In this document: positions 42,524-51,433 of the stretch, in pieces
How the letters are laid out: the number at the start of each line of letters is the position of its first letter
Position numbering within the stretch: position 1 is the stretch's first letter
Assembly (NCBI GenBank): GCA_963756495.1
Contig: CAVWNS010000009.1
Coordinates: forward strand, 372,001 to 436,000
Direction: 5' to 3'
Length of the DNA stretch: 64,000 nucleotides
Source of the DNA: DATFDN01 sp963756495
Lineage (GTDB): Bacteria > Pseudomonadota > Alphaproteobacteria > Acetobacterales > Acetobacteraceae
Notes under the pieces: model-generated
Database searches by the model: none
What the model was told of the DNA's origin: nothing
The model's input: only the letters and a program-made list of their open reading frames with translations
Translations under genes and position numbers: made by a program

Positions 42524-43714
42524 GTGGGTTTCCGGACGCTCGACGGGCTCGACGTCGCGGGTCGGCGCGTGTTGCTGCGCGCCGACCTCAATGTGCCGAT
42601 CCGTGACGGGAAGATCACCGACCTGACGCGCATCGAGCGCCTGTCCCCCACCATCCGGGAGCTGGCGGGCAAGGGCGCCAAGGTCATCGTGTGCAGCCAT
42701 TTCGACCGCCCCAAGGGCAAGCGCGAGCCGACCATGTCGCTCGGGCCGATGGCGCAGGCGTTGGGGGAGGTGCTGGGCAAGCGCGTGCGCTTCGCCGAGG
42801 ACTGCATCGGGCTGCCCGCGCAACAGGCGGTCGAGCGCATGGCCGACGGTGACGTGCTGGTGCTGGAGAACACCCGCTACGACGCGCGCGAGGAACGGAA
42901 CGACCCCGGCTTCGCCGCCGAACTGGCGAAGCTCGCCGACCTCTACGTGAACGACGCCTTCTCGGTCGCGCACCGCGCGCACGCCAGCACCGAGGGCGTG
43001 GCACACTTGTTGCCCGCCTATGCCGGGCGGCTGATGCAGGCGGAGCTGGAGGCGTTGGATGCGGCGCTTGGAAATCCGTCCAGGCCCGTGATGGCGGTCG
43101 TCGGCGGCGCCAAGGTGTCCACCAAGCTCGAATTGCTGGGCAACCTGGTCGGCAGGGTCGAGGTGCTGGTGATCGGCGGTGCCATGGCCAACACGTTCCT
43201 CGCGGCACGGGGCACCGCGGTCGGGCGGTCGTTGCAGGAGGCCGAGATGCACGCGACCGCGCGCGACATCCTCGCAGGTGCGCAGCGGGGCGGGTGCGAC
43301 ATCGTGTTGCCGGTGGATGCGGTGGTGGCCACGGCCCTGGAGCCCGGCATCGCAGCGCGGACGGTGCCGATCGGCGCCGTGCCCGATGATTGCATGATCC
43401 TCGATGTCGGGCCGGCGAGCGTCGCCGCGCTCACGAAACGGCTCGCTCGGGTGCGCACGCTGGTCTGGAACGGCCCGCTCGGCGCCTTCGAGACGCCGCC
43501 GTTCGACACGGCCACCACCGCCTTTGCCGAGGCGGTGGGGCAAGCCACGCGGAGTGGCGCGTTGCGCAGCGTGGCCGGTGGCGGCGACACCGTCTCGGCG
43601 CTGCGCCATGCCGGAGTGATCGATCAGCTGAGCTATGTCTCCAGCGCCGGCGGCGCCTTCCTGGAATGGCTGGAGGGCAAGACCCTGCCCGGGGTGGCGG
43701 CCCTGCAAGCGTAG
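42524..43714 (+). CDS. pgk: Phosphoglycerate kinase
   Basis: Reversibly transfers phosphate between 1,3-bisphosphoglycerate and ADP; 396 residues, standard length. Motifs are VLLRADLNVPIRDGKITD, VIVCSHFDRPKGKREP, VLVLENTRYDAREERND, the hinge VVGGAKVSTKLELL and the nucleotide-binding NGPLGAFETPPFDTAT with the C-terminal GGGDTVSAL. The start is GTG 42524, which lies four bases after the gap stop; no ATG is better placed, and the first strand follows at once (FRTLDGLDVAG). Last gene of the tkt-gap-pgk operon. Confidence 0.96.
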   Translation: MGFRTLDGLDVAGRRVLLRADLNVPIRDGKITDLTRIERLSPTIRELAGKGAKVIVCSHFDRPKGKREPTMSLGPMAQALGEVLGKRVRFAEDCIGLPAQQAVERMADGDVLVLENTRYDAREERNDPGFAAELAKLADLYVNDAFSVAHRAHASTEGVAHLLPAYAGRLMQAELEALDAALGNPSRPVMAVVGGAKVSTKLELLGNLVGRVEVLVIGGAMANTFLAARGTAVGRSLQEAEMHATARDILAGAQRGGCDIVLPVDAVVATALEPGIAARTVPIGAVPDDCMILDVGPASVAALTKRLARVRTLVWNGPLGAFETPPFDTATTAFAEAVGQATRSGALRSVAGGGDTVSALRHAGVIDQLSYVSSAGGAFLEWLEGKTLPGVAALQA

Positions 43715-44191
43715 CGCGCGGGGAGCCATGTTCCGCCTCTGGCGATTGTGAACGCGGCGATGTTGGTTTTTCGATTTCGTTCACTTATCGTTAAGACATG
43801 CGCCGGATGATCGTCAGCATGATCTCGTCGACCTCCCTCTCGGCCTTCTCGGCCTCGGTGCTCAAGGCTGGCTTCGGGACCGTCCAGCCTGGCCTAACAC
43901 TACGCCCGTTCAATGGTTCGCAGACGGCCCCCCCTGCCTCGACGGCACCGCAGTCTCCAGAGTCCGGGCGCCCTGCCCTCCGGCACCGTGCCGCGCGGGT
44001 CGCTGCTCGACATCTCGGTATGAGGGGCCACCACACGATCTGTTCAAAACTGCAAGCTACAGTAATACCGGCGCACCTAAATCCTACCGTCGAACATGAC
44101 TGATACCCGGCCCCGTCCGGAGTTTACATGTCCGTTCCTGTCATATCTTCGGAAACTAATACCAACGGCCCTAATCGTGACCGTTCGCGCT
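43715..44191. other. Gene-poor intergenic stretch
   Basis: About 480 bases after pgk contain no frame with family support, codon bias or ribosome binding site. Short open frames on both strands (about 43791-44103) overlap each other and look random. The right half is locally poorer in G+C than its surroundings and runs into a metallo-hydrolase fragment, so the stretch may be the scar of a deletion or transfer event. Confidence 0.6.
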
Positions 44192-44331
44192 GGCCCCTCC
44201 CCTCGCCCAGTTCAACCTTGAGCTGATGTCCGCCGGCCACTGCACCGGTTGGCGCGCCCTCGGCGCACTCGCCGCCGCCTACGGCAGCAAGCTCGTTCCC
44301 ACCGCCGTCGGCAAGCGCTTCACCCTCTGAC
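44192..44331 (+). pseudogene. C-terminal fragment of an MBL-fold metallo-hydrolase
   Basis: About 46 residues survive, ending in FTL-stop. The piece LMSAGHCTGWRALGALAAAYG followed by VPTAVGKRF corresponds to the end of MBL-fold hydrolases, where the GHCTGW motif carries the last metal His. Nothing matching the N-terminal 230 residues or the HxHxDH motif is found upstream, so only the 3' end remains. Confidence 0.65.
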
Positions 44332-44441
44332 CTTTTGGGCAATCAGGTTTTCCGGCTGGCCCACGGAAACACAGCCCGGCTGCTTGCCGGCGCCGCCGCC
44401 CGCCGCCAAGCTTGCGGACGGATGCCGGAGGAGAGCGTGCG

Positions 44442-45224
44442 ATGTCGGACCTGGTGGAGACGATCGAGGATGGCGTCGCCGTCCTGACCCTGAACCGGCC
44501 CGACCGGCTGAACGCGCTGTCCCAGGAGATGCTGAGCGGCCTGCGCGAGAGCCTCGCGCAACTCGCCGATGCCCCCACCGTGGGCGCGATCGTCATCACC
44601 GGCGCCGGGCGCGCCTTCTGCGCCGGGGGTGACGTCAAGGACATGGCGAACCGCACCCATCAGACCTACGAGGAACGCGTTACGCGCATGTCGCGCATGC
44701 ACGAGCTGCCGCAGATGATGCGCCGGCATCCCAAGGTCATTGTGGGCATGGTGAATGGCGTCGCGGTCGGTGCCGGGCTAGGGCTGGCCATGGCCTGTGA
44801 CCTGCGGATCGCCGCGCGGACGGCGCGCTTCGGCACCGGCTTCGCGGGTATCGCCTACTCCGGCGATTTCGGCGGGTCGTGGCTGCTCACGCGGCTCGTC
44901 GGATCAGCCCGAGCGCGGGAGATGTACCTGCTTGGCGATCCGATCGACGCCGAGCAGGCGGCAGCGATCGGGCTGGTGAACCGGGTCGTGGACGACGCGG
45001 CACTGGCTGCCGAGACGATGACGCTGGCACGCCGCCTCGCCTCCGGGCCGCGCCTCGCCTTTGGCTACATGAAGCGCAACCTGAACGCCGCCGAGACCGA
45101 GACGCTGGCGGCCGTCTGCGACCTGGAGGCGGTGCATCAGGCGCGCACGGGTCTGTCGGAGGATCACCGCGAGGCGGTGACGGCCTTTGGCGAGAAGCGC
45201 CGGCCGACCTTCCGGGGCCGCTGA
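44442..45224 (+). CDS. Enoyl-CoA hydratase/isomerase family protein
   Basis: Crotonase-fold enzyme of 260 residues. The CoA-binding and oxyanion motifs are visible: LNRPDRLNALSQEML, ITGAGRAFCAGGDVKDM, and VNGVAVGAGLGLAMACDLRIA, followed by RFGTGFAGIAYSGDFGGSWLL. The position of the usual first catalytic Glu of hydratases is not preserved in the FAGIAYSGDFG segment, so isomerase or another crotonase reaction is possible. ATG 44442 follows GGAGGAG. It is three bases from the LLM oxidoreductase gene, suggesting a shared acyl-CoA or aromatic acid degradation step. Confidence 0.9.
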   Translation: MSDLVETIEDGVAVLTLNRPDRLNALSQEMLSGLRESLAQLADAPTVGAIVITGAGRAFCAGGDVKDMANRTHQTYEERVTRMSRMHELPQMMRRHPKVIVGMVNGVAVGAGLGLAMACDLRIAARTARFGTGFAGIAYSGDFGGSWLLTRLVGSARAREMYLLGDPIDAEQAAAIGLVNRVVDDAALAAETMTLARRLASGPRLAFGYMKRNLNAAETETLAAVCDLEAVHQARTGLSEDHREAVTAFGEKRRPTFRGR

Positions 45225-45227
45225 CGG

Positions 45228-46262
45228 ATGCGCGTGCTGACCAGCCTGCCGCAGGACGATCTGCGGCAGGTGCCGGAGACGGCGCGGGCGGCCGAGTTGG
45301 CCGGCTACGACGCCTTGACGACGGCGGAGAACAAGCACGACCCCTTTCTGCCGCATGCGCTGGCCGCGCTGGCGACCGAGCGCGTGGAGCTTGCCACGTC
45401 CGTCGCAATCGCCTTTCCGCGCAGCCCGATGGTCGTGGCGAACGCAAGCTGGGATTTGCAGATTGCCTCGCGCGGCCGCTTCGTGCTCGGGCTCGGCCCG
45501 CAGATCCGGCCCCATAACGAGCGGCGGTTCTCTGTCCCCTGGTCGCCGCCCGCGCCCCGCCTGCGCGAGTACGTGCAGGCGCTGCGTGCGATCTGGCGGA
45601 GCTGGCAGACCGGCGAGCGGCTGCGGTTCGAGGGCAAGCATTACACGTTCACGCTCATGCCGCCCTATTTCGTGCCGCCGACCCGGAACCTGCCGATGGT
45701 CGCGGTGACGCTCGCCGCCGTCGGCCCGCATTCCCTGCGTCTTGCGGGCGAGGTCGGGGACGGGGTGCGCCTGCATGGCTTCTGCACGCGCCTGTATCTC
45801 GAGCAGGAGGTCATGCCGCGCTTGAGCGAAGGCTTCGCGCGCAGCGGACGCGAGCGGGACAGCTTCGAGATCGCCGGCGGCGGCTTCATCGCCACGGGCC
45901 GCGACGCGGACGAAGTGGCGCGGATGACAGAGGTGACACGCGGTCGCATCGCCTTCTACGGCTCGACCCCTGGCTATTGGCCGGTGCTGGAGCTGCACGG
46001 GTTGGGCGAGCTTGGCCGCAGGCTGAACGCCATGTCGAAGGAAGGGAAATGGGCGGAGATGAGCCGCGAGATCCCCGACGACGTCGTTCACCTGTTCGCC
46101 GCCGTCGGCACGCATGCGACCATCACGCGCGCGATCGAGCAGCGGTTCGGCGGGCTCGTCAACTCGATATCACTGGCCGGCAACGCACAACTGCCGCGTG
46201 ATCTTTTGCAGGAAATACAGCGCGTTCCGAGTCGGTTCGAAGGTTTTCGCACGGCTTGGTAA
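45228..46262 (+). CDS. LLM-class F420/FMN-dependent oxidoreductase
   Basis: Luciferase-like TIM-barrel enzyme of 344 residues, resembling the TIGR03617-type F420-dependent group. Segments: ARAAELAGYDALTTAENKHDPF, ELATSVAIAFPRSPMVVA, the cofactor loop IASRGRFVLGLGPQIRPHNER, and MVAVTLAAVGPHSLRLAGEVGDG, with the C-terminal lid including AITRAIEQRFGGLVN. The gene follows the enoyl-CoA hydratase by three bases and is probably co-expressed. The substrate is not predictable. Confidence 0.88.
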   Translation: MRVLTSLPQDDLRQVPETARAAELAGYDALTTAENKHDPFLPHALAALATERVELATSVAIAFPRSPMVVANASWDLQIASRGRFVLGLGPQIRPHNERRFSVPWSPPAPRLREYVQALRAIWRSWQTGERLRFEGKHYTFTLMPPYFVPPTRNLPMVAVTLAAVGPHSLRLAGEVGDGVRLHGFCTRLYLEQEVMPRLSEGFARSGRERDSFEIAGGGFIATGRDADEVARMTEVTRGRIAFYGSTPGYWPVLELHGLGELGRRLNAMSKEGKWAEMSREIPDDVVHLFAAVGTHATITRAIEQRFGGLVNSISLAGNAQLPRDLLQEIQRVPSRFEGFRTAW

Positions 46263-46408
46263 GCGGGCTTCTGATCGCCAGCGATGTCGTTGGCTCCTAT
46301 CAGGAGAAAATATCGCGATCGGCACGATCGTGATCGGCCAGGACATCGTGCAGAGCTTGCTTTTGCTGCCGGACAACGAAACGTTGGCGGGGCAGTCGGA
46401 GCAGGAAC

Positions 46409-46483
46409 ATGAACAACATCATCTATCTCGTCGGTCTGGTGGTTGTGGTACTCGCGGTATTGGCGTTCTTCGGCCTGCGGTGA
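46409..46483 (+). CDS. 24-residue single-helix membrane peptide
   Basis: Very short reading frame for a peptide that starts MNNIIYLVGLVVVVLAVL and ends FFGLR, a single hydrophobic helix with a polar N-terminus and a C-terminal Arg. GGAG is seven bases upstream of ATG 46409. Small hydrophobic peptides with a nearly identical pattern are widespread in alphaproteobacterial genomes and without known function. It is isolated between the LLM oxidoreductase and serine hydrolase genes. It is too short for most gene finders. Confidence 0.6.
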   Translation: MNNIIYLVGLVVVVLAVLAFFGLR

Positions 46484-46684
46484 ACCGGCGGCGTTCCTCG
46501 AGACTTGCGGCGCCCATCGTGGTTCGCGATCGCGCGCGGGGCTGAGCAGACGCGGCGGCCGGGCCCTCGCTTCACCCAAGCCCGACCTGGTGGTAGCGTG
46601 CCGCGCAACACGGCGCCGGAGACGTCTCATGCTCAGCCGCTATCTCGATGAAGCTGAGGTCCCGCGACGGGCGGCGGACTAGGC

Positions 46685-48172
46685 GTGCCCGTCCCGGCAG
46701 AGGCCGAGCTGGCCGATCGCATCGATCCGCTGTTCGACCGCACCGCTCCCTTCCCGCTCGGTGCCGCGCTGGATGGGCCGCCGGACCCGCTCCTGTATGA
46801 CGGCTCGGCCGCGGCGCTGCGCCAGCGCACGGTGAACTTCGCCGCCAAGCGGTTCGCCGACATGGTGTACGTCTCAGGTCTCGACCGCGCGACCGCCGAG
46901 CGGCACTTCCGCTGGCGCCCGGTCGAGCGGCCTGGCGGCCTGACCACCCGGCCGACACCCGCCCCGGATGCGGCGTTCGCCCTGTTGAAGGCGCAGCGGG
47001 CGGGGCAAATCAGCGTCGAGACGTCCGACGAGGATCGGCGCGCGACGGTACGCTGGACCGACCCAGCTTTCGGGCCGCCGCTCGTCGCGCACGCGATCGC
47101 CCGCGCGGGCTATGGCGGCATCCTGCTCGGGCCCTCGGAGGCACCCGGCTTCGACCCGGCACCGATCCCGCGCGCGCTGGGTGAGCCCGGTCGCCCCTGG
47201 CCGGTGGGAGACGCCGTGGAGACGCCGCCGGCTCTGCCCGCAGTCGCCAGGCAAGCCGAGGCCTTGTTCGCCCGCTCGCCCGGCCTCTACGGTATCCTGA
47301 TCGCCACGCCCGAGCGCGTGCTGTTCGAGCAGTACAGTGCGTTCGGGGCGCCCGACCGTTCGACCCCGAGCTGGTCGATGACGAAGGCGATCACCTGCAC
47401 CCTCATTGGCCGGCTGATCCACGACGGATGGCTGCGCTCGGTGTACGATCCGGCCGCCGCGCCGCTGTGGCGCGACCCGCGCGCCGCGCATCACCGGATC
47501 ACCGTCGATCATCTGCTCCGGATGCGCTCGGGCCTGGCGATGCCGATGCTAGACGCGGATGGGCGCTTGACGCTGGCCTACGAAAACAGCGCCGTCTATC
47601 ACGACGCCGCCGACGCGTTCGAGGCGGCACAGCGCCAGGTCGTCGCGTTGGAGCCGGGCGCGGTGTTCCGCTACGTCAACAGCGGCATCAACGTGTTGGG
47701 CGCCGTTCTGCGTGCGCAGATCGAGCGGCGGGGATCGCCCTATCACCCCACGGTCTATGGCCTGCTCGCCGACCGGCTCGGGATGCGCAGCTTCCAGCAC
47801 TCCGCCGATGTCGCGGGCAACCTGATCGCCTCCGGCGCCGGGTTCGCCACGTTGCGCGACTACGCCAAGCTCGGCGTGCTGTACGCGCGGGACGGAATGT
47901 GGGACGGCGAGCGTCTGCTGCCGGCGGGTTGGGCCGCCTATGCCCTGAGGCCGACGCACACCGGGGCGAGCTATGCGGCATGCTTCAGCGCCAACACCGA
48001 TCGCCTGTTCCCCGACCTTCCGGACGACACCGCCTGGGCCTCCGGCGCATCGGAGCAACGCATCATCATCCTGCCGCGCCACCAACTGGTGGCGGCGGTG
48101 GCGAACGAGGCCGATCATCCGGTCGATCTCGCGGCCCTGAACGACACGATCGCGGCGGCGCTCGCCGACTGA
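46685..48172 (+). CDS. Class C beta-lactamase-like serine hydrolase
   Basis: Penicillin-binding-fold hydrolase of 495 residues without a signal peptide. The catalytic SxxK is Ser231-Lys234 (SWSMTKAITCTLIG) and the second motif YxN is Tyr330-Asn332 (RYVNSGINVLG). The N-terminal 190 residues are a separate domain seen in some cytoplasmic serine hydrolases of this group (DMVYVSGLDRATAERHF). It is read from GTG 46685. It is followed 23 bases later by an HpcH/HpaI aldolase and could hydrolyse an ester or amide that feeds it. A role in antibiotic resistance is unlikely without export. Confidence 0.87.
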   Translation: MPVPAEAELADRIDPLFDRTAPFPLGAALDGPPDPLLYDGSAAALRQRTVNFAAKRFADMVYVSGLDRATAERHFRWRPVERPGGLTTRPTPAPDAAFALLKAQRAGQISVETSDEDRRATVRWTDPAFGPPLVAHAIARAGYGGILLGPSEAPGFDPAPIPRALGEPGRPWPVGDAVETPPALPAVARQAEALFARSPGLYGILIATPERVLFEQYSAFGAPDRSTPSWSMTKAITCTLIGRLIHDGWLRSVYDPAAAPLWRDPRAAHHRITVDHLLRMRSGLAMPMLDADGRLTLAYENSAVYHDAADAFEAAQRQVVALEPGAVFRYVNSGINVLGAVLRAQIERRGSPYHPTVYGLLADRLGMRSFQHSADVAGNLIASGAGFATLRDYAKLGVLYARDGMWDGERLLPAGWAAYALRPTHTGASYAACFSANTDRLFPDLPDDTAWASGASEQRIIILPRHQLVAAVANEADHPVDLAALNDTIAAALAD

Positions 48173-48195
48173 ATGCAGCAACCAGGAGAAAGCCA

Positions 48196-48984
48196 ATGGC
48201 AACCCTGCGCAACCCGGCGCGTGAGACGCTCGAAGCGGGCGGGATGGCACTCGGATTCACCGTGAAGCTGGTCCGCAGCGTGGAGGTAGCCGGCGCGGCG
48301 AAGGCGGCGGGCTTTGACTGGCTTTTCCTCGATTGCGAGCACGGCACCTTGGGACTCGACGCCGCCGCGCAGATCGCGGTCGCGGCGCTGGACGCCGGCA
48401 TCGCCCCGATCGCGCGCGTGCCGAATGGCGAGTACGCGATCGCCACCCGGCTGCTCGACAACGGCGTCCTGGGGACCGTCATCCCGCACGTGGATACGCC
48501 GGACGAGGCGCGCGAGGTCGTGCGACGGCTGAAATACCCGCCCCTCGGCCACCGCTCCAGCGGGGGCATCGGTCCGCACTACGGGCTGCGGGGCATGAAG
48601 ATCGGCGATGCGGCGACGGCGATGAACGCGGCGAACCTGACAGTCGTGATGCTGGAGACCCCGACCGCGATTGAGAATGCCGAGGCGATCGCCGCCGTGC
48701 CCGGAATCGACGTGTTGCTGATCGGCACCAACGACCTCTGCTTCGAGATGGGCATCCCCGGCGAGTACACGCACGACCGCGTTGTCGCCGCCTATGAGCG
48801 GATGGTGGCCGCCTGCCGCGCGAACGGCAAGCACGCCGGGATGGGCGGCATCTATGCCGAGGACATCATGGAACGCTACATCCGGATGGGTTGCCGGTTT
48901 AACCTGGCCGGCGGCGATCAGGCCTTCATGATGGCCGCCGCGCAAAGCCGCAGCGCCGCGTTGCGCCGGATGGGCTCGACCTGA
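48196..48984 (+). CDS. HpcH/HpaI-family aldolase/citrate lyase-like protein
   Basis: Metal-dependent class II aldolase of 262 residues, a TIM barrel releasing or adding pyruvate-type donors to aldehydes. The catalytic His is in FLDCEHGTLGLD, the metal Glu and Asp in VVMLETPTAIENAEAI and LLIGTNDLCFEMG. The YGLRGMKIGDAATAMN stretch and the C-terminal GCRFNLAGGDQAFMM support the 4-hydroxy-2-oxoheptanedioate/2-keto-3-deoxy-sugar aldolase group. AGGAGAAA precedes ATG 48196. It shares an operon with the serine hydrolase. Physiological substrate unknown. Confidence 0.9.
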   Translation: MATLRNPARETLEAGGMALGFTVKLVRSVEVAGAAKAAGFDWLFLDCEHGTLGLDAAAQIAVAALDAGIAPIARVPNGEYAIATRLLDNGVLGTVIPHVDTPDEAREVVRRLKYPPLGHRSSGGIGPHYGLRGMKIGDAATAMNAANLTVVMLETPTAIENAEAIAAVPGIDVLLIGTNDLCFEMGIPGEYTHDRVVAAYERMVAACRANGKHAGMGGIYAEDIMERYIRMGCRFNLAGGDQAFMMAAAQSRSAALRRMGST

Positions 48985-49014
48985 ACGGGTCCCCTTGCAC
49001 GGGCGACGCGCTAC

Positions 49015-49043
49015 CTGTCATCGAAGCTTCATCGAACTGCAAT
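49015..49043 (+). promoter_or_regulatory. Pho box (three 7-bp half-sites at 11-bp spacing)
   Basis: CTGTCAT (49015-49021), GCTTCAT (49026-49032) and CTGCAAT (49037-49043) are separated by CGAA twice, giving the 11-base periodicity of PhoB binding sites. The first half-site is identical to the enterobacterial consensus. The array ends 70 bases before the pstB start, so the pstB-phoU-phoB operon should be phosphate-starvation induced and PhoB autoregulated. Confidence 0.78.
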
Positions 49044-49113
49044 GCGGCCGACGCCGCCCGACGATAGAAGCGGAACGGGGCGGCAGCACGGACCCAACGT
49101 GACAGGGGATTTG

Positions 49114-49971
49114 ATGAGCGTGGTCAGTGAGACCCAGAGCCGCCAGCCGACGCAGCCCGCTGGAAGCCGTCAGCCGGGGTCAGCGGCACGAGCCGGCGAT
49201 GACGCCAGGACCGACCGCGCCGCACGCGTCAGCATCCGCAACCTCGACTTCTTCTACGGTGATACGCGCGCCCTGAAGTCTGTGGACCTCGACCTGCCCG
49301 AACGTCGCGTTACCGGCCTCATCGGGCCGTCTGGTTGTGGCAAATCCACCCTGCTTCGCGTGCTGAACCGGATGTACGACCTCTACCCGGGCCAGCGCGC
49401 GACCGGCGAGGTGATCATGGACGGGCAGAACCTCATCGGCCCGGACGTGGATGTGACCGAGCTTCGCTCGCGCATCGGCATGGTGTTCCAGAAGCCGACG
49501 CCGTTCCCGATGTCGATCAGCGAGAATATCGCGTTCGGCGTGCGGCTGCACGAGCGCGTGTCACGGGCGCAGATGGAAGAGCGGGTGGAGTGGGCGCTGA
49601 CCCGCGCCGCGCTCTGGAACGAGGTGAAGGACCGTCTGGCAAGCTCCGCCCTGAGCCTGTCGGGCGGTCAGCAGCAGCGGCTGGTCATCGCGCGCACCAT
49701 CGCGGTCCGCCCGGAGGTGATCCTCCTCGATGAACCGACCAGTGCGCTGGACCCGATCAGCACCCTCAAGATCGAGGAGCTGGTCGATGAGTTGAAGAAG
49801 GACTTCACTCTCGTGCTGGTCACCCACAACATGCAACAGGCTGCCCGCTGCGCCGACCAGGTGGCGTTCTTCTACCTGGGCGAGTTGGTCGAGGTGGCAC
49901 CGGCGGCGCGGATGTTCACCGCTCCCCGCGAGCGCCGCACGCAGGACTACATCACCGGCCGTTTCGGCTGA
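49114..49971 (+). CDS. pstB: Phosphate ABC transporter ATP-binding protein
   Basis: ATPase of the high-affinity phosphate importer PstSCAB, 285 residues with an N-terminal polar extension of about 35. Walker A GPSGCGKST at residues 71-79, MVFQKPTPFPMSI (Q loop, typical of PstB), signature LSLSGGQQQRLVIART, Walker B VILLDEPTSALDPIS and the His switch VLVTHNMQQA. Start ATG 49114 with AGGGG upstream. It is the first gene of pstB-phoU-phoB and lies behind a Pho box; the permease and binding-protein genes pstS, pstC and pstA are not in this window. Confidence 0.95.
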   Translation: MSVVSETQSRQPTQPAGSRQPGSAARAGDDARTDRAARVSIRNLDFFYGDTRALKSVDLDLPERRVTGLIGPSGCGKSTLLRVLNRMYDLYPGQRATGEVIMDGQNLIGPDVDVTELRSRIGMVFQKPTPFPMSISENIAFGVRLHERVSRAQMEERVEWALTRAALWNEVKDRLASSALSLSGGQQQRLVIARTIAVRPEVILLDEPTSALDPISTLKIEELVDELKKDFTLVLVTHNMQQAARCADQVAFFYLGELVEVAPAARMFTAPRERRTQDYITGRFG

Positions 49972-49984
49972 GACAGAGGGTGCC

Positions 49985-50704
49985 ATGTCCGATCCGGCGC
50001 AGCACGTCGTGAAGAGCTTCGACCAGGAACTGAAGCACCTTCGTGAACTGATCATTGAAATGGGCGGCATCGTCGAGAACCAGGTCGCCCTGGCGGCCGA
50101 GGCGATCATGAGCCGCGACACCGCCGCGGCGACCCGCGCCGTGGAGGAGGACCCGCGCGTTGACGCGCTGGAGCGCGACGTGGAGGAGCGGGTCATCCGC
50201 ATGCTCGCGCTTCGCCAGCCGATGGCGGAGGATCTGCGGACGATCGTCGCCGCCCTGAAGATCACCGGCGACCTGGAGCGTATCGGCGACTATGCGGCCA
50301 ATGTCGCCAAGCGGAGCATCGTCCTGGCGCAGTTCTCACTGCCGTATTCGCTCGCTGGGCTGGCCAACATGGCGCGGCTGGTCCAGGAGGGGCTGAAGAC
50401 GGTGATCGACGCCGTCGCCGAACGCGACCCCGAGAAGGCGATGGAAGTCTGGCGGTCTGACCAGATGATCGACGATCTCTATACCGGGATCTTCCGCGAG
50501 CTGATCACCTACATGATGGAAGACCCGCGCAACATCACGCCCTGCACCCACCTGCTGTTCATCGCCAAGAACCTGGAGCGGATCGGCGACCACGCCACCA
50601 ACATCGCGGAGACGATCTACTACGCGGTCAAAGGCGAGGTCCTGCCCGAAACGCGCCCGAAAGGCGATACCTCGTCGTACACCGTGGTGCGCCCGCGCGA
50701 TTAG
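49985..50704 (+). CDS. phoU: Phosphate signalling protein PhoU
   Basis: Cytoplasmic protein of 239 residues with two three-helix PhoU repeats, each with a metal-binding E/D-rich motif: MGGIVENQVALAAEAIM with DPRVDALERDVEERVIRML in the first, and ERIGDYAANVAKR and LERIGDHATNIAETIYY marking the ends of the repeats. It connects PstB activity to the PhoR/PhoB system and protects from phosphate overload. It starts 13 bases after pstB and ends 12 bases before phoB, so all three are co-transcribed. Confidence 0.95.
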   Translation: MSDPAQHVVKSFDQELKHLRELIIEMGGIVENQVALAAEAIMSRDTAAATRAVEEDPRVDALERDVEERVIRMLALRQPMAEDLRTIVAALKITGDLERIGDYAANVAKRSIVLAQFSLPYSLAGLANMARLVQEGLKTVIDAVAERDPEKAMEVWRSDQMIDDLYTGIFRELITYMMEDPRNITPCTHLLFIAKNLERIGDHATNIAETIYYAVKGEVLPETRPKGDTSSYTVVRPRD

Positions 50705-50716
50705 CAAGGAGCTTTC

Positions 50717-51433
50717 ATGCCGGACGGGACCGTGCGTTTGGCCAAGCCGATGGTTCTAATCGTGGAGGATGACGCCGCGCTGGCGACCATGCTGCGCTAC
50801 AACCTCGAACGGCAGGGATTCGAGGTCGAGGAGGCCGCCGACGGGCAGGAGGCGCTGATCCGCATCGCCGAGATCCCGCCCGATCTGGTGTTGCTGGACT
50901 GGATGCTGCCGGTGCTGTCGGGACTAGAGGTGTGCCGGCAAATCCGCCGGCGCCCCGGCACCCGCGACCTGCCGGTCATCATGGTCACCGCACGCGGCGA
51001 GGAGCAGGACGCGGTGCGCGGTTTGGACACCGGTGCGGACGACTACATCGCCAAGCCGTTCAGCATGGATGCGCTGCTCGCGCGGATGCGCGCCCTGCTC
51101 CGCCGATCAGGAGCCGTGCCCGCGAAGGGACAACTCGTGTTCCACGACATCGCGATCGATCTCTCCGCCCATCGCGTCAGCCGCAACGACCGGTCGATCC
51201 ACCTCGGCCCGACCGAGTTCCGCCTGCTGGAGTTCCTGATGCAGCACCCGCGCCGCGTCTTCGCTCGCGAGGAGGTGCTGGATGCCGTATGGGGCCCCGA
51301 CATCCATGTCGAGCCCCGCACCGTGGACGTCCATATCCGGCGCCTGCGCAAGGCGATCAACGGACCCGGCGAGATGGACGTGATCCGCACCGTGCGCGCG
51401 GCCGGCTACGCGCTCGACACCGAGCCGAGGTGA
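50717..51433 (+). CDS. phoB: Phosphate regulon response regulator PhoB
   Basis: OmpR/PhoB-type transcription factor of 238 residues. The receiver domain has the acidic pair at VEDDA, phospho-acceptor Asp61 in LVLLDWMLPVLSG, conserved Thr in IMVTARGEE and Lys113 (YIAKPF). The winged-helix DNA-binding domain includes LGPTEFRLLEFLMQHP, EEVLDAVWG and RTVDVHIRRLRKAI. It would bind the Pho box at 49015-49043, giving autoregulation. No phoR sensor kinase gene follows; after its stop come a G/C-rich palindrome and convergent cytochrome genes. Confidence 0.95.
   Translation: MPDGTVRLAKPMVLIVEDDAALATMLRYNLERQGFEVEEAADGQEALIRIAEIPPDLVLLDWMLPVLSGLEVCRQIRRRPGTRDLPVIMVTARGEEQDAVRGLDTGADDYIAKPFSMDALLARMRALLRRSGAVPAKGQLVFHDIAIDLSAHRVSRNDRSIHLGPTEFRLLEFLMQHPRRVFAREEVLDAVWGPDIHVEPRTVDVHIRRLRKAINGPGEMDVIRTVRAAGYALDTEPR

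Noticed and set aside
43791..44103. Two overlapping small open frames on opposite strands
   Set aside because: No ribosome binding site, no family features, and they occupy the same bases; neither can be supported.
46685..48172. Antibiotic-resistance beta-lactamase
   Set aside because: The SxxK and YxN motifs are shared by many esterases; there is no signal peptide, and the gene sits with an aldolase.
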